64,000 nucleotides of DNA from NCBI RefSeq assembly GCF_900102185.1, contig NZ_LT629690.1, positions 124,001-188,000 of the forward strand, written 5' to 3'. Of this stretch, positions 16,824-25,767 are shown piece by piece; within the stretch, counting starts at the first letter, position 1, and the number at the start of each line of letters is the position of its first letter. The stretch is from Terriglobus roseus. Its GTDB lineage: Bacteria; Acidobacteriota; Terriglobia; Terriglobales; Acidobacteriaceae. The position numbers were made by a program, and so were the translations under genes. The notes beneath the pieces were generated by a model. It was not told the DNA's origin, searched no databases, and worked only from the letters and a program-made list of their open reading frames with translations.

Positions 16824-17439
16824 TGCCGGTTCGACCGACGGAACGGCTGCCATTGCACGTAGCTATGACAACCTGCTGAATGTTCGTGTGATTGAGGGCG
16901 GGTTGCCTTCTGTGGGACGGAATCGTGGTGCGGCGCAGAGCACATCGCGCTATGTGCTGTTTCTGGATGCGGATGTAGAGTTGCGTGATCGTACGTTGCT
17001 GCGTCGCGCGATGACTGCCATGCAAAAGCAGCGCCTACACTGCCAGACGGTGGACATTGCGTGTGCGGAAGGAACGTGGGCGGACCGGCTGCTGTATTGG
17101 GGTAACAGCCGGATGCAGCGGTTGAGCGCGTGGGGCATGCCGTTTGGCACGGGAATGTTTCTGCTGTTTGAGCGCGGACGCTTTCATGAGCTTGGTGGCT
17201 TTGCTGAAGATGCAGTTTTTGCTGAAGACTTTCTGCTGACGAAACAGGTTTCCTCTCTGCGCTTTTCTGTGTTGGATGGATGCATCTACACGTCGAACAG
17301 GCGGTTCCACAGAACAGGACATGCGCGCATGGTGTTTCTGTTTTTCTGGACGCTGCTGAACTGCAAAAACCGTAGCCACTTTGTACGTGACCACGGTTAT
17401 TGGGATGGTGCTGCTACGGAGACGGTTAGCAAGGCCTAG
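16693..17439 (+). CDS. Family 2 glycosyltransferase
   Basis: A 248-residue GT-A enzyme: SIVIPAKNES (8-17), ADAGSTDGT (43-51), GRNRGA (75-80) and the metal-binding DAD (92-94) in LFLDADVEL, with a hydrophobic segment near the C-terminus (MVFLFFWTLL) that may touch the membrane. It would add a sugar from a nucleotide donor to an unknown acceptor. The start has AAGGGAG nine bases upstream, inside the metallophosphoesterase gene. Pairing with an LpxH-like phosphatase hints at envelope glycolipid work. Its stop overlaps the deoA stop tail to tail (CTAG). Confidence 0.9.
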   Translation: MSINPELSIVIPAKNESRHLPSLLSSLAKQDYPAMADTEVFVADAGSTDGTAAIARSYDNLLNVRVIEGGLPSVGRNRGAAQSTSRYVLFLDADVELRDRTLLRRAMTAMQKQRLHCQTVDIACAEGTWADRLLYWGNSRMQRLSAWGMPFGTGMFLLFERGRFHELGGFAEDAVFAEDFLLTKQVSSLRFSVLDGCIYTSNRRFHRTGHARMVFLFFWTLLNCKNRSHFVRDHGYWDGAATETVSKA

Positions 17440-18770
17440 TGTTGTTGGTCTGCAACGATAACCTGGCGGATGAGTGGCTGCTTCACTGGAAGTTCTTGCT
17501 TGATCTGAATGGTCTCTCGCAACATCTGTTCGGGTGTGTCGAGTAGCTCTGCGTTTTCTGTAAACAGCGTGACGAGTGGCTGCCCCTTGATGATGCGATC
17601 GCCGATCTTTGCGTGCATCTCAATGCCTGCATGAGCTGAAACTGGGTCGCCGGGTTTCTCGCGGCCTGCACCTAGGCGCTGCACAGCCCATCCGACTTGT
17701 GTGCAATCCATGCTGGCAAGATAGCCGTCGGATTCTGCCTTTAGAACGCGCGTGGCCTTGGGTTTGTGGAAGGCTGCTGGATCGTCGAAGGGTTTGATGT
17801 CGCCGCCTTGCAGCTTTGTCATCTCAATCCATTTTTTGTACGCAGAGCCATCGTGGAGTAGTGCGAGGGATTTTGTCTTGCCTTCCTCTGGAGTCTTGCT
17901 GACGCCGCCAAGATGGAGCATCCATCCGGAGAGTGTGACGGAGAGTTGGATGAGGTCGGCGTACATGGGGTGATGGACGCCCTTCATGATGTCGATGCAT
18001 TCCCACACTTCGATCCAGTTGCCGGAGAAACGTCCGAGTGGCTCGTCCATGGTGGTGAGCAGAGCGACGGTGCGCGTGCCGTTGCCTTCGCCGGTGCTGA
18101 CCATGAGGCGTGCGAGGTGTTCGCTGTCCTCGTACTTTTTCATGAATGCGCCGCTGCCTGTTTTCACGTCGAGCACGAGGCCATTGAGGCCTTCTGCGAG
18201 CTTCTTGCTCATGATGCTGGCGGTGATGAGATATGGCGATTCAACGGTTCCGGTGTGGTCACGGAGTGCGTAGAGGATGCGGTCGGCGGGGACGAGGTTT
18301 TTGGTTTGTCCGATCATGCTGAAGCCGCACTTTTCGATGACTTCGCCGAACTGTTTGAGTGAGAGTTGCGTGTTGAAGTTGGGGATGGTTTCGAGCTTGT
18401 CGAGTGTGCCGCCGGTGTGACCGAGCGAGCGGCCGCTGATCATGGGATCGGCGAGACCTGCTGCTGCCACGATGGGTGCGATGAGTAAGGAACTTTTGTC
18501 GCCGACGCCGCCGGTGGAGTGCTTGTCGACGGTGAACTTATTGAGGAATGCGGAGTCAAAGACTTCGCCGCTGCGACGCATCGCGTCAGTCAGTGTGGCG
18601 AGTTCGCGGGGGCTGAGGCCTCGCTGAAAGATGGCCATGAGCAACGATGCGATGCGCGCGGGTGTGATGGATTCGTCAACGACGCCAGCGATGAAGCCGC
18701 GGATTTCAGCGTCGGAAAGTTCGTGGCCGTCGCGCTTGTGCAGGATAACGTCGATGGGATGAATGCTCAT
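17436..18770 (-). CDS. deoA: Thymidine / pyrimidine-nucleoside phosphorylase
   Basis: Cytoplasmic enzyme that splits thymidine or uridine with phosphate into base and (deoxy)ribose 1-phosphate. The 444 residues show KHSTGGVGDKSS, the signature SGRSLGHTGGTLDKLE, KTGSGAFMK and a C-terminal domain with AGREKPGDPV and HAKIGD. The frame is open for 56 more codons upstream, but MSIHPIDVI matches the family start and follows the cdd stop by two bases. It forms a cdd-deoA salvage operon. Confidence 0.95.
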   Translation of the reverse strand: MSIHPIDVILHKRDGHELSDAEIRGFIAGVVDESITPARIASLLMAIFQRGLSPRELATLTDAMRRSGEVFDSAFLNKFTVDKHSTGGVGDKSSLLIAPIVAAAGLADPMISGRSLGHTGGTLDKLETIPNFNTQLSLKQFGEVIEKCGFSMIGQTKNLVPADRILYALRDHTGTVESPYLITASIMSKKLAEGLNGLVLDVKTGSGAFMKKYEDSEHLARLMVSTGEGNGTRTVALLTTMDEPLGRFSGNWIEVWECIDIMKGVHHPMYADLIQLSVTLSGWMLHLGGVSKTPEEGKTKSLALLHDGSAYKKWIEMTKLQGGDIKPFDDPAAFHKPKATRVLKAESDGYLASMDCTQVGWAVQRLGAGREKPGDPVSAHAGIEMHAKIGDRIIKGQPLVTLFTENAELLDTPEQMLRETIQIKQELPVKQPLIRQVIVADQQH

Positions 18771-18772
18771 GA

Positions 18773-19228
18773 TTACTTGGATGCTGATTGTTGCAGGCTT
18801 TGTGCGTTGAAGGATGCAGGAAGGAGATCGGCCAGGGTGCATTCGCCGGGCTTGCCGTGTTCCGCGGGAAAGAAGATGCGGCAGGTGGGGTCGGCGAATT
18901 CCGCGATGGTTTGACGGCAGGCACCGCAGGGCTGGCATGCGATGGTGGCGTCTTCGTTAGCGATGGCAACGGCGACGATGCGGATGTGTGCGCCGCGCTC
19001 GACTACTGCGCGTGCGACCGCGGCTTGTTCGGCGCAGGTGGTCAGGCGGTAGCTGGCGTTTTCGACGTTGCAGCCGGTGATTATGTGGCCGTTGTCCAGC
19101 AGCAACGCGGCGCCTACGTGGAAGAGGCTATAGGGCGCGTAGGCGTTTTTTGCGGCGTGGGCGGCCTGTTCGCGAAGGCTGCGGATGCGGCTTTCGTCGA
19201 GGGTTGCGGATTTGTTTTCCAGCGACAT
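18773..19228 (-). CDS. cdd: Cytidine deaminase
   Basis: Converts cytidine and deoxycytidine to uridine and deoxyuridine. In 151 residues the zinc site is complete: CAE (C65, catalytic E67) and PCGACRQ (C101, C104), with the NVENASY substrate loop (54-60). This is the short homotetrameric type. The gene lies directly before deoA, so deaminated nucleosides can be passed on to phosphorolysis. The divergent lhr gene begins about 75 bp away. Confidence 0.96.
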   Translation of the reverse strand: MSLENKSATLDESRIRSLREQAAHAAKNAYAPYSLFHVGAALLLDNGHIITGCNVENASYRLTTCAEQAAVARAVVERGAHIRIVAVAIANEDATIACQPCGACRQTIAEFADPTCRIFFPAEHGKPGECTLADLLPASFNAQSLQQSASK

Positions 19229-19301
19229 AGATTGCTGAGGCTAAACCCATGCGCGAAAGGTTGCAAGCGATGCGGCGCGAAGGGGCACCTGCGCGTCTAA
19301 C

Positions 19302-22300
19302 ATGCTGCCAGATATGCCTGTTAAGAAAACAGCGACGAAACGAACGAAACCGAAGAAGCCGGAGAGTGTTGAAGCATCCGTGCAGGCGGTTGATCCTGCT
19401 GATACGAGCGTGGATGATTCAGTGTTGAAACTGTTTCATCCGGTGACGGCGGCCTGGTTTCGTGCGGTGTTTGAAGGGCCGACGCAGCCTCAGCGCGAGG
19501 GATGGCCTGCGATTGCGCGTGGGGATTCGACGTTGATCCTGGCGCCTACTGGTACTGGTAAAACGCTGACGGCGTTCTTGTGGTGTCTGGATCGTTTGAT
19601 GCTGCAGCCTCGTGCGGCTGCTCCTGTCGAAACTTCAAAGCGTGGGCGCAAGGCTGCTGCGTCGCCGGTCTTGGACGGCGTACGTGTTGTTTATATTTCG
19701 CCGCTGAAGGCGCTTGCTGTCGATGTAGAGCGCAACCTGCGTTCGCCTTTGCAGGGCATTGCGAATATGGCGCAGCGCATGGGCGTTGATGTACATACGC
19801 CAGAGATTAACGTGCGTACGGGCGATACGCCTGCGAATGAGCGCGCGCGTTTCAGCAAACATCCTGGCGAGATTTTGATCACTACGCCGGAGTCGCTGTA
19901 TTTGCTGCTGACTTCGAATGCGGGCGAGGCGCTGCGCAGTGTTGAGACGGTGATCATTGACGAGATTCATGCACTGGTACCGACGAAGCGTGGCGCGCAT
20001 ATGGCGTTGTCGTTGGAGCGACTGGAGGCGTTGACTGGGCGCAAGGTGCAGAGGATTGGATTGTCTGCAACGCAGAGGCCGCTAGAAGAAGTGGCTCGGT
20101 TTCTTGGTGGTGCTGAAGGAACGCAGCAGGTTAGCGCATCTGCGAATGAGCAAGTGGGAGACGGGGAGGCGGAGGCTGGTGGGATTCGCTATCGGCCTGT
20201 TGCGGTTGTGAATGCGGGTGCGCGGAAGCGGTTGGAGTTGACTGTGGAAGTGCCTGTGGAGGATATGGCGAAGCTTGGCGAGATTCAGGACACGCCGAGT
20301 GGGCCGGCTTCACAGGGGCCGAAGCGAACAAGTATCTGGCAGAGTATTCATCCGCGTTTGCTGGAGCTGATTCGCGCGCATCAGTCGACGATTTTGTTTG
20401 TGAATGCGCGGCGCATTGCAGAGCGGCTGGCGGGTGCGATCAATGAGCTTGCGGGTGAGCCGATTGCGCGTGCGCATCATGGTTCGCTTGCTGCTTCACA
20501 GCGTAGTGAGATTGAAGAGTTGTTGAAGGCTGGTGAGATTCGCGCGCTGGTTGCTACGTCTTCGCTTGAGCTTGGCATTGATATGGGCGCGGTGGATCTG
20601 GTGATTCAGATTGAAGCACCGCCTTCGGTTGCGAGCGGGATGCAGCGCATTGGGCGTGCGGGGCACCAGGTGGGCGCGCCTTCCAAGGGCATTATCTTTC
20701 CGAAGTATCGTGCGGATTTGATTGCGTGCGCCGCGGTGACGCGTGCGATGCATGAAGGGCATGTGGAGAGTACGCGCTATCAACGGAATGCGCTGGATGT
20801 GTTGGCGCAGCAGATGGTGGCGATCATTGCACATCCTCCGTTGCCTATTGCGGAAGCGGAACGCAGGATGAAGCGGTTCCGCAGTGATGAGGAAGATGCT
20901 CCGGGCATTGCGTATGACGAGTTGTTGCGCATTGTGCGTTCGTGCAGTGGATATGCGGGTTTGAGCACGCAGGTGTTTGATGGTGTGTTGGACATGCTGG
21001 CGGGGCGTTATCCGTCGGATGAGTTTGGCGAACTGCGTCCGCGCATTACGTGGGATAGAACGAAGCAGTGGTTGACGCCTCGGCAGGGTGTGAAGCGGAT
21101 TGCGATTTTGAATGGCGGTACGATTCCGGATCGCGGTTTGTATGGTGTGTTTCTTTCCGGTGAGCGATCAAAGCCGATTCGCGTGGGCGAGTTGGATGAA
21201 GAGATGGTCTTTGAGGCGCGCACGGGTGAGACGTTTGTTCTTGGTGCGAGTACGTGGCGCATTGATGAGATTACGCATGATCGTGTGCTGGTTTCGCCTG
21301 CGCCGGGTGAACCGGGGAAGATGCCTTTCTGGCATGGCGATCAAGCAGGGCGGCCGTTGGAGTTTGGACGACGCATTGGTGCGTTGATCCGTGAGTTGCG
21401 CGATATGCCTCGTGCCGCTGCTGTCTCGCGATTGACGCGTGAGCATGATCTGGATCAGCTTGCTGCGGAAAATGTGATGCGTTACCTGACCGATCAGGAG
21501 GTGGCGACCGAACAGGTGCCGGATGATCGCACGATTGTGGTGGAGCGCGTGCGCGATGAGCTTGGTGATTGGCGCGTATGTGTGATGACTCCGTTTGGTT
21601 CACGTGTGCATGCGCCGTGGGCGATGGCGGTGCAGGGACGCATCCGTGCGGCAGGCGCGGTGGATGTGGAGACGATGTGGAGCGAGGATGGCTTCGTCGT
21701 TCGTTTTCCTGAGGCAGATAATGCGCCGGATGTTGATCCGTTCTTTCCTGAAGCGCAGGAGGCGGTGGAGTCTGTACAGCGGCAGTTGGGTTCGACTGCG
21801 CTGTTTGCTGCGAAGTTTCGTGAGGCGAGTGCGCGTGCGTTGTTGTTGCCGCGTCGTCGTGCGGATGGTCGTGCTCCGCTGTGGCAACAACGTAAACGTG
21901 CGTATGACTTGTTAGCTGTTGCTGCGCGGTATCCGGAATTTCCGATGTTGCTGGAGGCGTATCGCGAGTGTTTGCGTGATGTGTTTGATATGCCTGCGCT
22001 GGCTGAGATTCTGAGGAGCGTGGAGCAGCGGCAGATTCGTGTGCACACGGTGGATTCGCGCACACCTTCGCCCTTTGCTTCGGCGCTGTTGTTCTCTTAC
22101 GTTGCGAATTACATCTATGACGGCGATGCTCCGCTAGCCGAACGTCGTGCGCAGGCGTTGGCGATTGATCAAGATCAGTTGCGTGAGTTGATGGGCGATG
22201 CCGATCTGCGTGAGCTGCTGGACCGCAATGCGATTGAAGAGACGGAAGAGCAGTTGCAGATGCTGGCGGATGACTATCGTGCGCGCACGATGGATGGTGT

Positions 22301-24125
22301 GCATGACATGCTGCTGCGGCTGGGTGATCTAAATCGCACTGAGTTGTTGCGGCGATGTGTTTCGCCCGAGGTGGCGATTACGCTGGATCGTTTAGCGAAG
22401 GCGCGTCGTGCACTGGAGTTGCGCATCGGTGGCGAGAAGCGATGGATTGCTGTGGAGGATGCGGCACGTTATCGCGATGCGTTGGGAGTTCCACTGCCGC
22501 CGGGTTTGCCTACGGCATTTCTTGAACCTTCTGCGGATGCGATTACGGATTTGATTCGGCGTTATGGGCGTACGCATGGGCCATTCACAACGGCGAAGGT
22601 GGCTGCGCGATTTGAAGTGCCGATCCAGACCGTTGAGGCAGTCTTGCAGAAGCTAGTGGGCATGGGGCGCGTGGTGGAAGGCGCGTTCTGTCCTGGTGGG
22701 CAGGAGCGTGAGTGGTGCGATGTGGAGGTGTTGCGCACCATTCGCAGGAGATCGTTAGCCAAGTTACGCAAAGAAGTGGAGCCGGTGGAGCAGCAGACGC
22801 TGGCGCGTTTGTTTACGCACTGGCAGGGCGTGTTGACGCCTCGGCGTGGGTTGGATGCGTTGCTGGATGCGATTGATAATTTGCAGGGTGCGCCGCTGCC
22901 TGCGTCGTTGCTGGAGACGGAGATACTTCCTGCGCGTATTGCGAATTATCGATCTGCTGACTTAGATACATTGGTTGCCGCTGGCGAAGTGACGTGGGCA
23001 GGGTTTGAGCCGATTGGCGAACGTGATGGTCGTGTGGGTTTGTATCTGGCGGAGAGGTTGCCGCTGCTATGGCCGGTGGTGAATACACAGCAGGCTGCGA
23101 GTGCCATTGAGAATGGGAGCAACACGCGGGAACGCGAAGAGAGGATTGTCGAGTATCTGCGCGCGCATGGTGCTTCGTTCTTTCAGAATGTGCATGACGG
23201 CACGGGCGGCGGTTTTGCGAACGAGACGATTGAAGCGCTTTGGAACCTGGTGTGGCGCGGTGCGATCACGAATGACTCGTTGCAGGCGCTGCGGGCTTAT
23301 ACGAATCGCGAGTCGACGAGTACGCGGAAGCCTGCGCGGCGTGTGCACAATCAACAGGCTGCATTTCGTTCGCGCAGAACGACACCGCCTACGGCTCAAG
23401 GGCGTTGGGTGTTGCATCCTGCGCTTGGTGCGGTGAATCGCAATGCTACAGAGTGGTCGCATGCGGAGGCGCAGCAGTTGCTGCAGCGATACGGCGTGGT
23501 GTTTCGCGAGACGGCGCATGCGGAGAATTTGCCGGGTGGTTTCTCTGCGGTGTATGACGTGTTGAAGGCGCTGGAAGAGAGTGGCAAGGTGCGTCGCGGA
23601 TACTTTGCGGCTGAGCTTGGTGCTACGCAGTTTGCTTTGCCCTCTGCGTTGGATTTATTGCGGTCTTTGCGCAATAAGCGGTTGGATAGCGATCCGGAGA
23701 TGGTGGTGCTGGCTGCGACCGACCCTGCGAATCCTTATGGAGCTTTGTTGCGTTGGCCTGCGGTGGGTGAGGGTGTTTCGTTGCAGCGGAGTGTGGGCGC
23801 GCGCGTTGTTTTAGCGGATGGTGCGCTGGTGGCGTATCTGCGTCGTGGTAATCCGAATATTCAAGTGTTCTTGTCGGACGAAGAGCCGCAGCGCGGGCAG
23901 GTGATGCGTGCGTTGGCTCGTTACTTTGTGGTGATGGCGCAGATGCATGAGAGTGAACGTGCTGCTGCTGGGATGTTTGTGCAGACGATCAATGGTGTGA
24001 ATGTTGCAGAGCATCCCATGGCGCGCGTGTTGTTGGATGCGGGGTTTCAGGCCGCGCCTATGGGGTTTAACTTGCGGCGGAATCTGCCTTCTATCTCAGT
24101 AGAGCGGCCGGTGGGCAATGCCTGA
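19302..24125 (+). CDS. lhr: Large ATP-dependent helicase Lhr
   Basis: Superfamily-2 helicase of 1607 residues, the full-length Lhr form. After a Lys-rich leader come the RecA-like domains: motif I APTGTGKT (81-88), IIDEIHALV, SATQRP, then SSLELGIDMGAVDLVIQ and QRIGRAGHQVG. The winged-helix and beta-barrel Lhr core follows, and a long C-terminal region of about 700 residues. Lhr-Core unwinds RNA:DNA hybrids 3' to 5' in mycobacteria. Met1 (19302) and Met5 are both possible starts; neither has a strong ribosome site. Its last eight bases overlap the Nei gene. Confidence 0.95.
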   Translation: MLPDMPVKKTATKRTKPKKPESVEASVQAVDPADTSVDDSVLKLFHPVTAAWFRAVFEGPTQPQREGWPAIARGDSTLILAPTGTGKTLTAFLWCLDRLMLQPRAAAPVETSKRGRKAAASPVLDGVRVVYISPLKALAVDVERNLRSPLQGIANMAQRMGVDVHTPEINVRTGDTPANERARFSKHPGEILITTPESLYLLLTSNAGEALRSVETVIIDEIHALVPTKRGAHMALSLERLEALTGRKVQRIGLSATQRPLEEVARFLGGAEGTQQVSASANEQVGDGEAEAGGIRYRPVAVVNAGARKRLELTVEVPVEDMAKLGEIQDTPSGPASQGPKRTSIWQSIHPRLLELIRAHQSTILFVNARRIAERLAGAINELAGEPIARAHHGSLAASQRSEIEELLKAGEIRALVATSSLELGIDMGAVDLVIQIEAPPSVASGMQRIGRAGHQVGAPSKGIIFPKYRADLIACAAVTRAMHEGHVESTRYQRNALDVLAQQMVAIIAHPPLPIAEAERRMKRFRSDEEDAPGIAYDELLRIVRSCSGYAGLSTQVFDGVLDMLAGRYPSDEFGELRPRITWDRTKQWLTPRQGVKRIAILNGGTIPDRGLYGVFLSGERSKPIRVGELDEEMVFEARTGETFVLGASTWRIDEITHDRVLVSPAPGEPGKMPFWHGDQAGRPLEFGRRIGALIRELRDMPRAAAVSRLTREHDLDQLAAENVMRYLTDQEVATEQVPDDRTIVVERVRDELGDWRVCVMTPFGSRVHAPWAMAVQGRIRAAGAVDVETMWSEDGFVVRFPEADNAPDVDPFFPEAQEAVESVQRQLGSTALFAAKFREASARALLLPRRRADGRAPLWQQRKRAYDLLAVAARYPEFPMLLEAYRECLRDVFDMPALAEILRSVEQRQIRVHTVDSRTPSPFASALLFSYVANYIYDGDAPLAERRAQALAIDQDQLRELMGDADLRELLDRNAIEETEEQLQMLADDYRARTMDGVHDMLLRLGDLNRTELLRRCVSPEVAITLDRLAKARRALELRIGGEKRWIAVEDAARYRDALGVPLPPGLPTAFLEPSADAITDLIRRYGRTHGPFTTAKVAARFEVPIQTVEAVLQKLVGMGRVVEGAFCPGGQEREWCDVEVLRTIRRRSLAKLRKEVEPVEQQTLARLFTHWQGVLTPRRGLDALLDAIDNLQGAPLPASLLETEILPARIANYRSADLDTLVAAGEVTWAGFEPIGERDGRVGLYLAERLPLLWPVVNTQQAASAIENGSNTREREERIVEYLRAHGASFFQNVHDGTGGGFANETIEALWNLVWRGAITNDSLQALRAYTNRESTSTRKPARRVHNQQAAFRSRRTTPPTAQGRWVLHPALGAVNRNATEWSHAEAQQLLQRYGVVFRETAHAENLPGGFSAVYDVLKALEESGKVRRGYFAAELGATQFALPSALDLLRSLRNKRLDSDPEMVVLAATDPANPYGALLRWPAVGEGVSLQRSVGARVVLADGALVAYLRRGNPNIQVFLSDEEPQRGQVMRALARYFVVMAQMHESERAAAGMFVQTINGVNVAEHPMARVLLDAGFQAAPMGFNLRRNLPSISVERPVGNA

Positions 24126-25023
24126 AGGGGATACCATCTATCGGTCTGCTCGCGCGCTTGCGAAGGTGCTGGAGGGGAAGCATGTCACGCGGTTTGATAC
24201 GGGGTATGCGCATCTGGCTGCGGTGCATGATGACCGGCCTTTGGTTGGGCGTTTGATTGAGAAGGTGGAGGCGCGGGGGAAGTGGCTGCTGATTTATCTC
24301 TCCGGCGATCTGATTCTTGTGACGCACATGTTGATGAGTGGTTCGTGGCATATCTATCGCACGGGTGAGAAGTGGTGGATGCCGAAGAAGGCGATGCGTG
24401 CGTTGCTTGAGGTGGATGGTTGGCAGGCGGTTGCTTTCAATGTGCCGGTTGCGGAGTTTCATACTGCGGCTTCGCTTGCTCGTAAGTCGAGTGTGCCGAA
24501 GCTTGGGCCGGATATTTTGTCTGAGGGGTATAACGCGGATGTTGGTTATGCCGCGTTGAAGGTGCGTGCGGCTTCGCATCCTGAGGATGAGATTGCGAAT
24601 GTGTTGCTGAATCAGCGCGTGATTGCTGGCCTGGGGAACGTTTACAAGAGTGAGGTTTGTTTTGCTGCGCGGGTGCATCCGTTTCGGATGATGAAGACGA
24701 TCAGCGATGACGAGATGCGACAGATGGCCGATGTTGCGCAGCGGTATATGAAGGCGAATGTGGTGGATGGTACGGGTGAGGGGATTGTGACCTATACCGG
24801 GAAGCGTCGGACGACGCACCAGACTCGCAGGGAAGATCGGCTTTGGGTGTATGGACGGCGTGGGTTGGAGTGTCGTCGTTGCGGTGGAGTGATTGAGTAT
24901 CGCAAGCAGGGGAGTGCGGTGCGGTCTACTTATTGGTGTCCGGAGTGTCAGCCCTGGGTTGGGGATGGGACTGCTGTGAAGGGACTGGATACGCCTGTGC
25001 GGCGAGTGAAGATGAGTTGTTAG
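24118..25023 (+). CDS. nei: Fpg/Nei-family DNA glycosylase (endonuclease VIII, Nei2-like)
   Basis: Base-excision repair enzyme of 301 residues. MPEGDT at the N-terminus supplies the catalytic Pro2 and Glu3; GKWLLIYL holds the conserved lysine; NQRVIAGLGNVYKSEVCF is the helix-two-turn-helix; and the end has a zinc finger (CRRC then CPEC). It removes oxidised bases and nicks the strand. The ATG lies within the last codons of lhr (eight-base overlap), so both come from one transcript. In mycobacteria lhr and a nei gene are also neighbours. Confidence 0.94.
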   Translation: MPEGDTIYRSARALAKVLEGKHVTRFDTGYAHLAAVHDDRPLVGRLIEKVEARGKWLLIYLSGDLILVTHMLMSGSWHIYRTGEKWWMPKKAMRALLEVDGWQAVAFNVPVAEFHTAASLARKSSVPKLGPDILSEGYNADVGYAALKVRAASHPEDEIANVLLNQRVIAGLGNVYKSEVCFAARVHPFRMMKTISDDEMRQMADVAQRYMKANVVDGTGEGIVTYTGKRRTTHQTRREDRLWVYGRRGLECRRCGGVIEYRKQGSAVRSTYWCPECQPWVGDGTAVKGLDTPVRRVKMSC

Positions 25024-25050
25024 GGCGTTCTTGTCTTCCCGCGAAATCGT

Positions 25051-25121
25051 AGTGGTGCGAGAAGAATGCAGGTCCTTCGGCTTCGCTCAGGATGACGCAC
25101 TTTGTGCGTATGAGCTTCGCT
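25051..25121 (+). repeat. Short dispersed repeat, family B copy 1
   Basis: About 71 bp with GAATGCAGGTCCTTCGGC, GCTCAGGATGACGC and GTATGAGCTTCGCT in order. A second copy lies at 38004-38082 in the same orientation, with a ten-base insertion (ACTTCGTTTC) and a small deletion. TCCTTCGG and CTCAGGA can pair as a small hairpin. It lies between convergent nei and the HAD gene, where it could also act at the RNA 3' end. Confidence 0.75.
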
Positions 25122-25146
25122 AGTTTCCAGCAACGTTGTGATTGAT

Positions 25147-25764
25147 TTACTTACGCTTCCAGCGTGGGGTCCAGTGGTTGCGGATGTCGATGTGTTGCAT
25201 GCCTGCGCGTTTGGCTGCTGTGAGGCCTTCGTTTGAGTCTTCGAGGACGAGGCAGCGGGCGGGTGCGATGTTCAGGAGTTCGGCAGCTTTGAGGTAGATG
25301 TCTGGTTCGGGCTTGCCGTATCTCACGTCTTCAATGCTGACGATGGTGTTGAAGTAACTGATGAGGCCGGTTGCGGTGAGTGCGCCGTTGACGGCTACTC
25401 GCTGCGCGTTGGTGACGACGGCCATGGGGACTTTGCCCTGCCATGCGCGTGCCACGTCTGCAACGATGGTGACTTCTTCGAGCGCGTGTGCGGCTTCACC
25501 GTAGCCGGTGGTGCAGCGGTTGAAGAACTCTTCGCGTGTGATGTTGAGTGCGCCGATGGCGGCTTCGTAGTCGTCCATGAGATCGGCGGGGGAGAGGCCG
25601 AGGCGTGCGAAGTACCAGTCGCGCGGCATGGGTGCGGAGTGCGGATGGAGCGCGTTGGTAATGGCGAGATGCCATGCGGGCGCTGATTCGACGAGTGTGC
25701 CGTCGCAGTCAAAGAGAATGGCGTCGAACGCGCCTTCTACAAGATGGATCGGCTTTTCGTACAA
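25147..25764 (-). CDS. HAD-superfamily phosphatase (beta-phosphoglucomutase-like)
   Basis: Cytoplasmic phosphohydrolase of 205 residues. Motif I is FDCDGTLVES (18-27, nucleophile D19 and acid D21), a helical cap follows, motif II is VVTNAQR, motif III the lysine in RYGKPEPDIY, and motif IV VLEDSNEG. The closest group by pattern is the phosphoglucomutase/phosphoglycolate-like subfamily; the substrate is open. Translation starts at a TTG (25764) only three bases past the holA stop, with GGAG about nine bases upstream inside holA, so it is coupled to holA. Confidence 0.88.
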   Translation of the reverse strand: MYEKPIHLVEGAFDAILFDCDGTLVESAPAWHLAITNALHPHSAPMPRDWYFARLGLSPADLMDDYEAAIGALNITREEFFNRCTTGYGEAAHALEEVTIVADVARAWQGKVPMAVVTNAQRVAVNGALTATGLISYFNTIVSIEDVRYGKPEPDIYLKAAELLNIAPARCLVLEDSNEGLTAAKRAGMQHIDIRNHWTPRWKRK

Positions 25765-25767
25765 CGG

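Noticed and set aside
21271-22065. Long open frames on the minus strand inside lhr
   Set aside because: They are Arg/Pro/His/Ser-rich without any domain and lie antisense to the conserved helicase.
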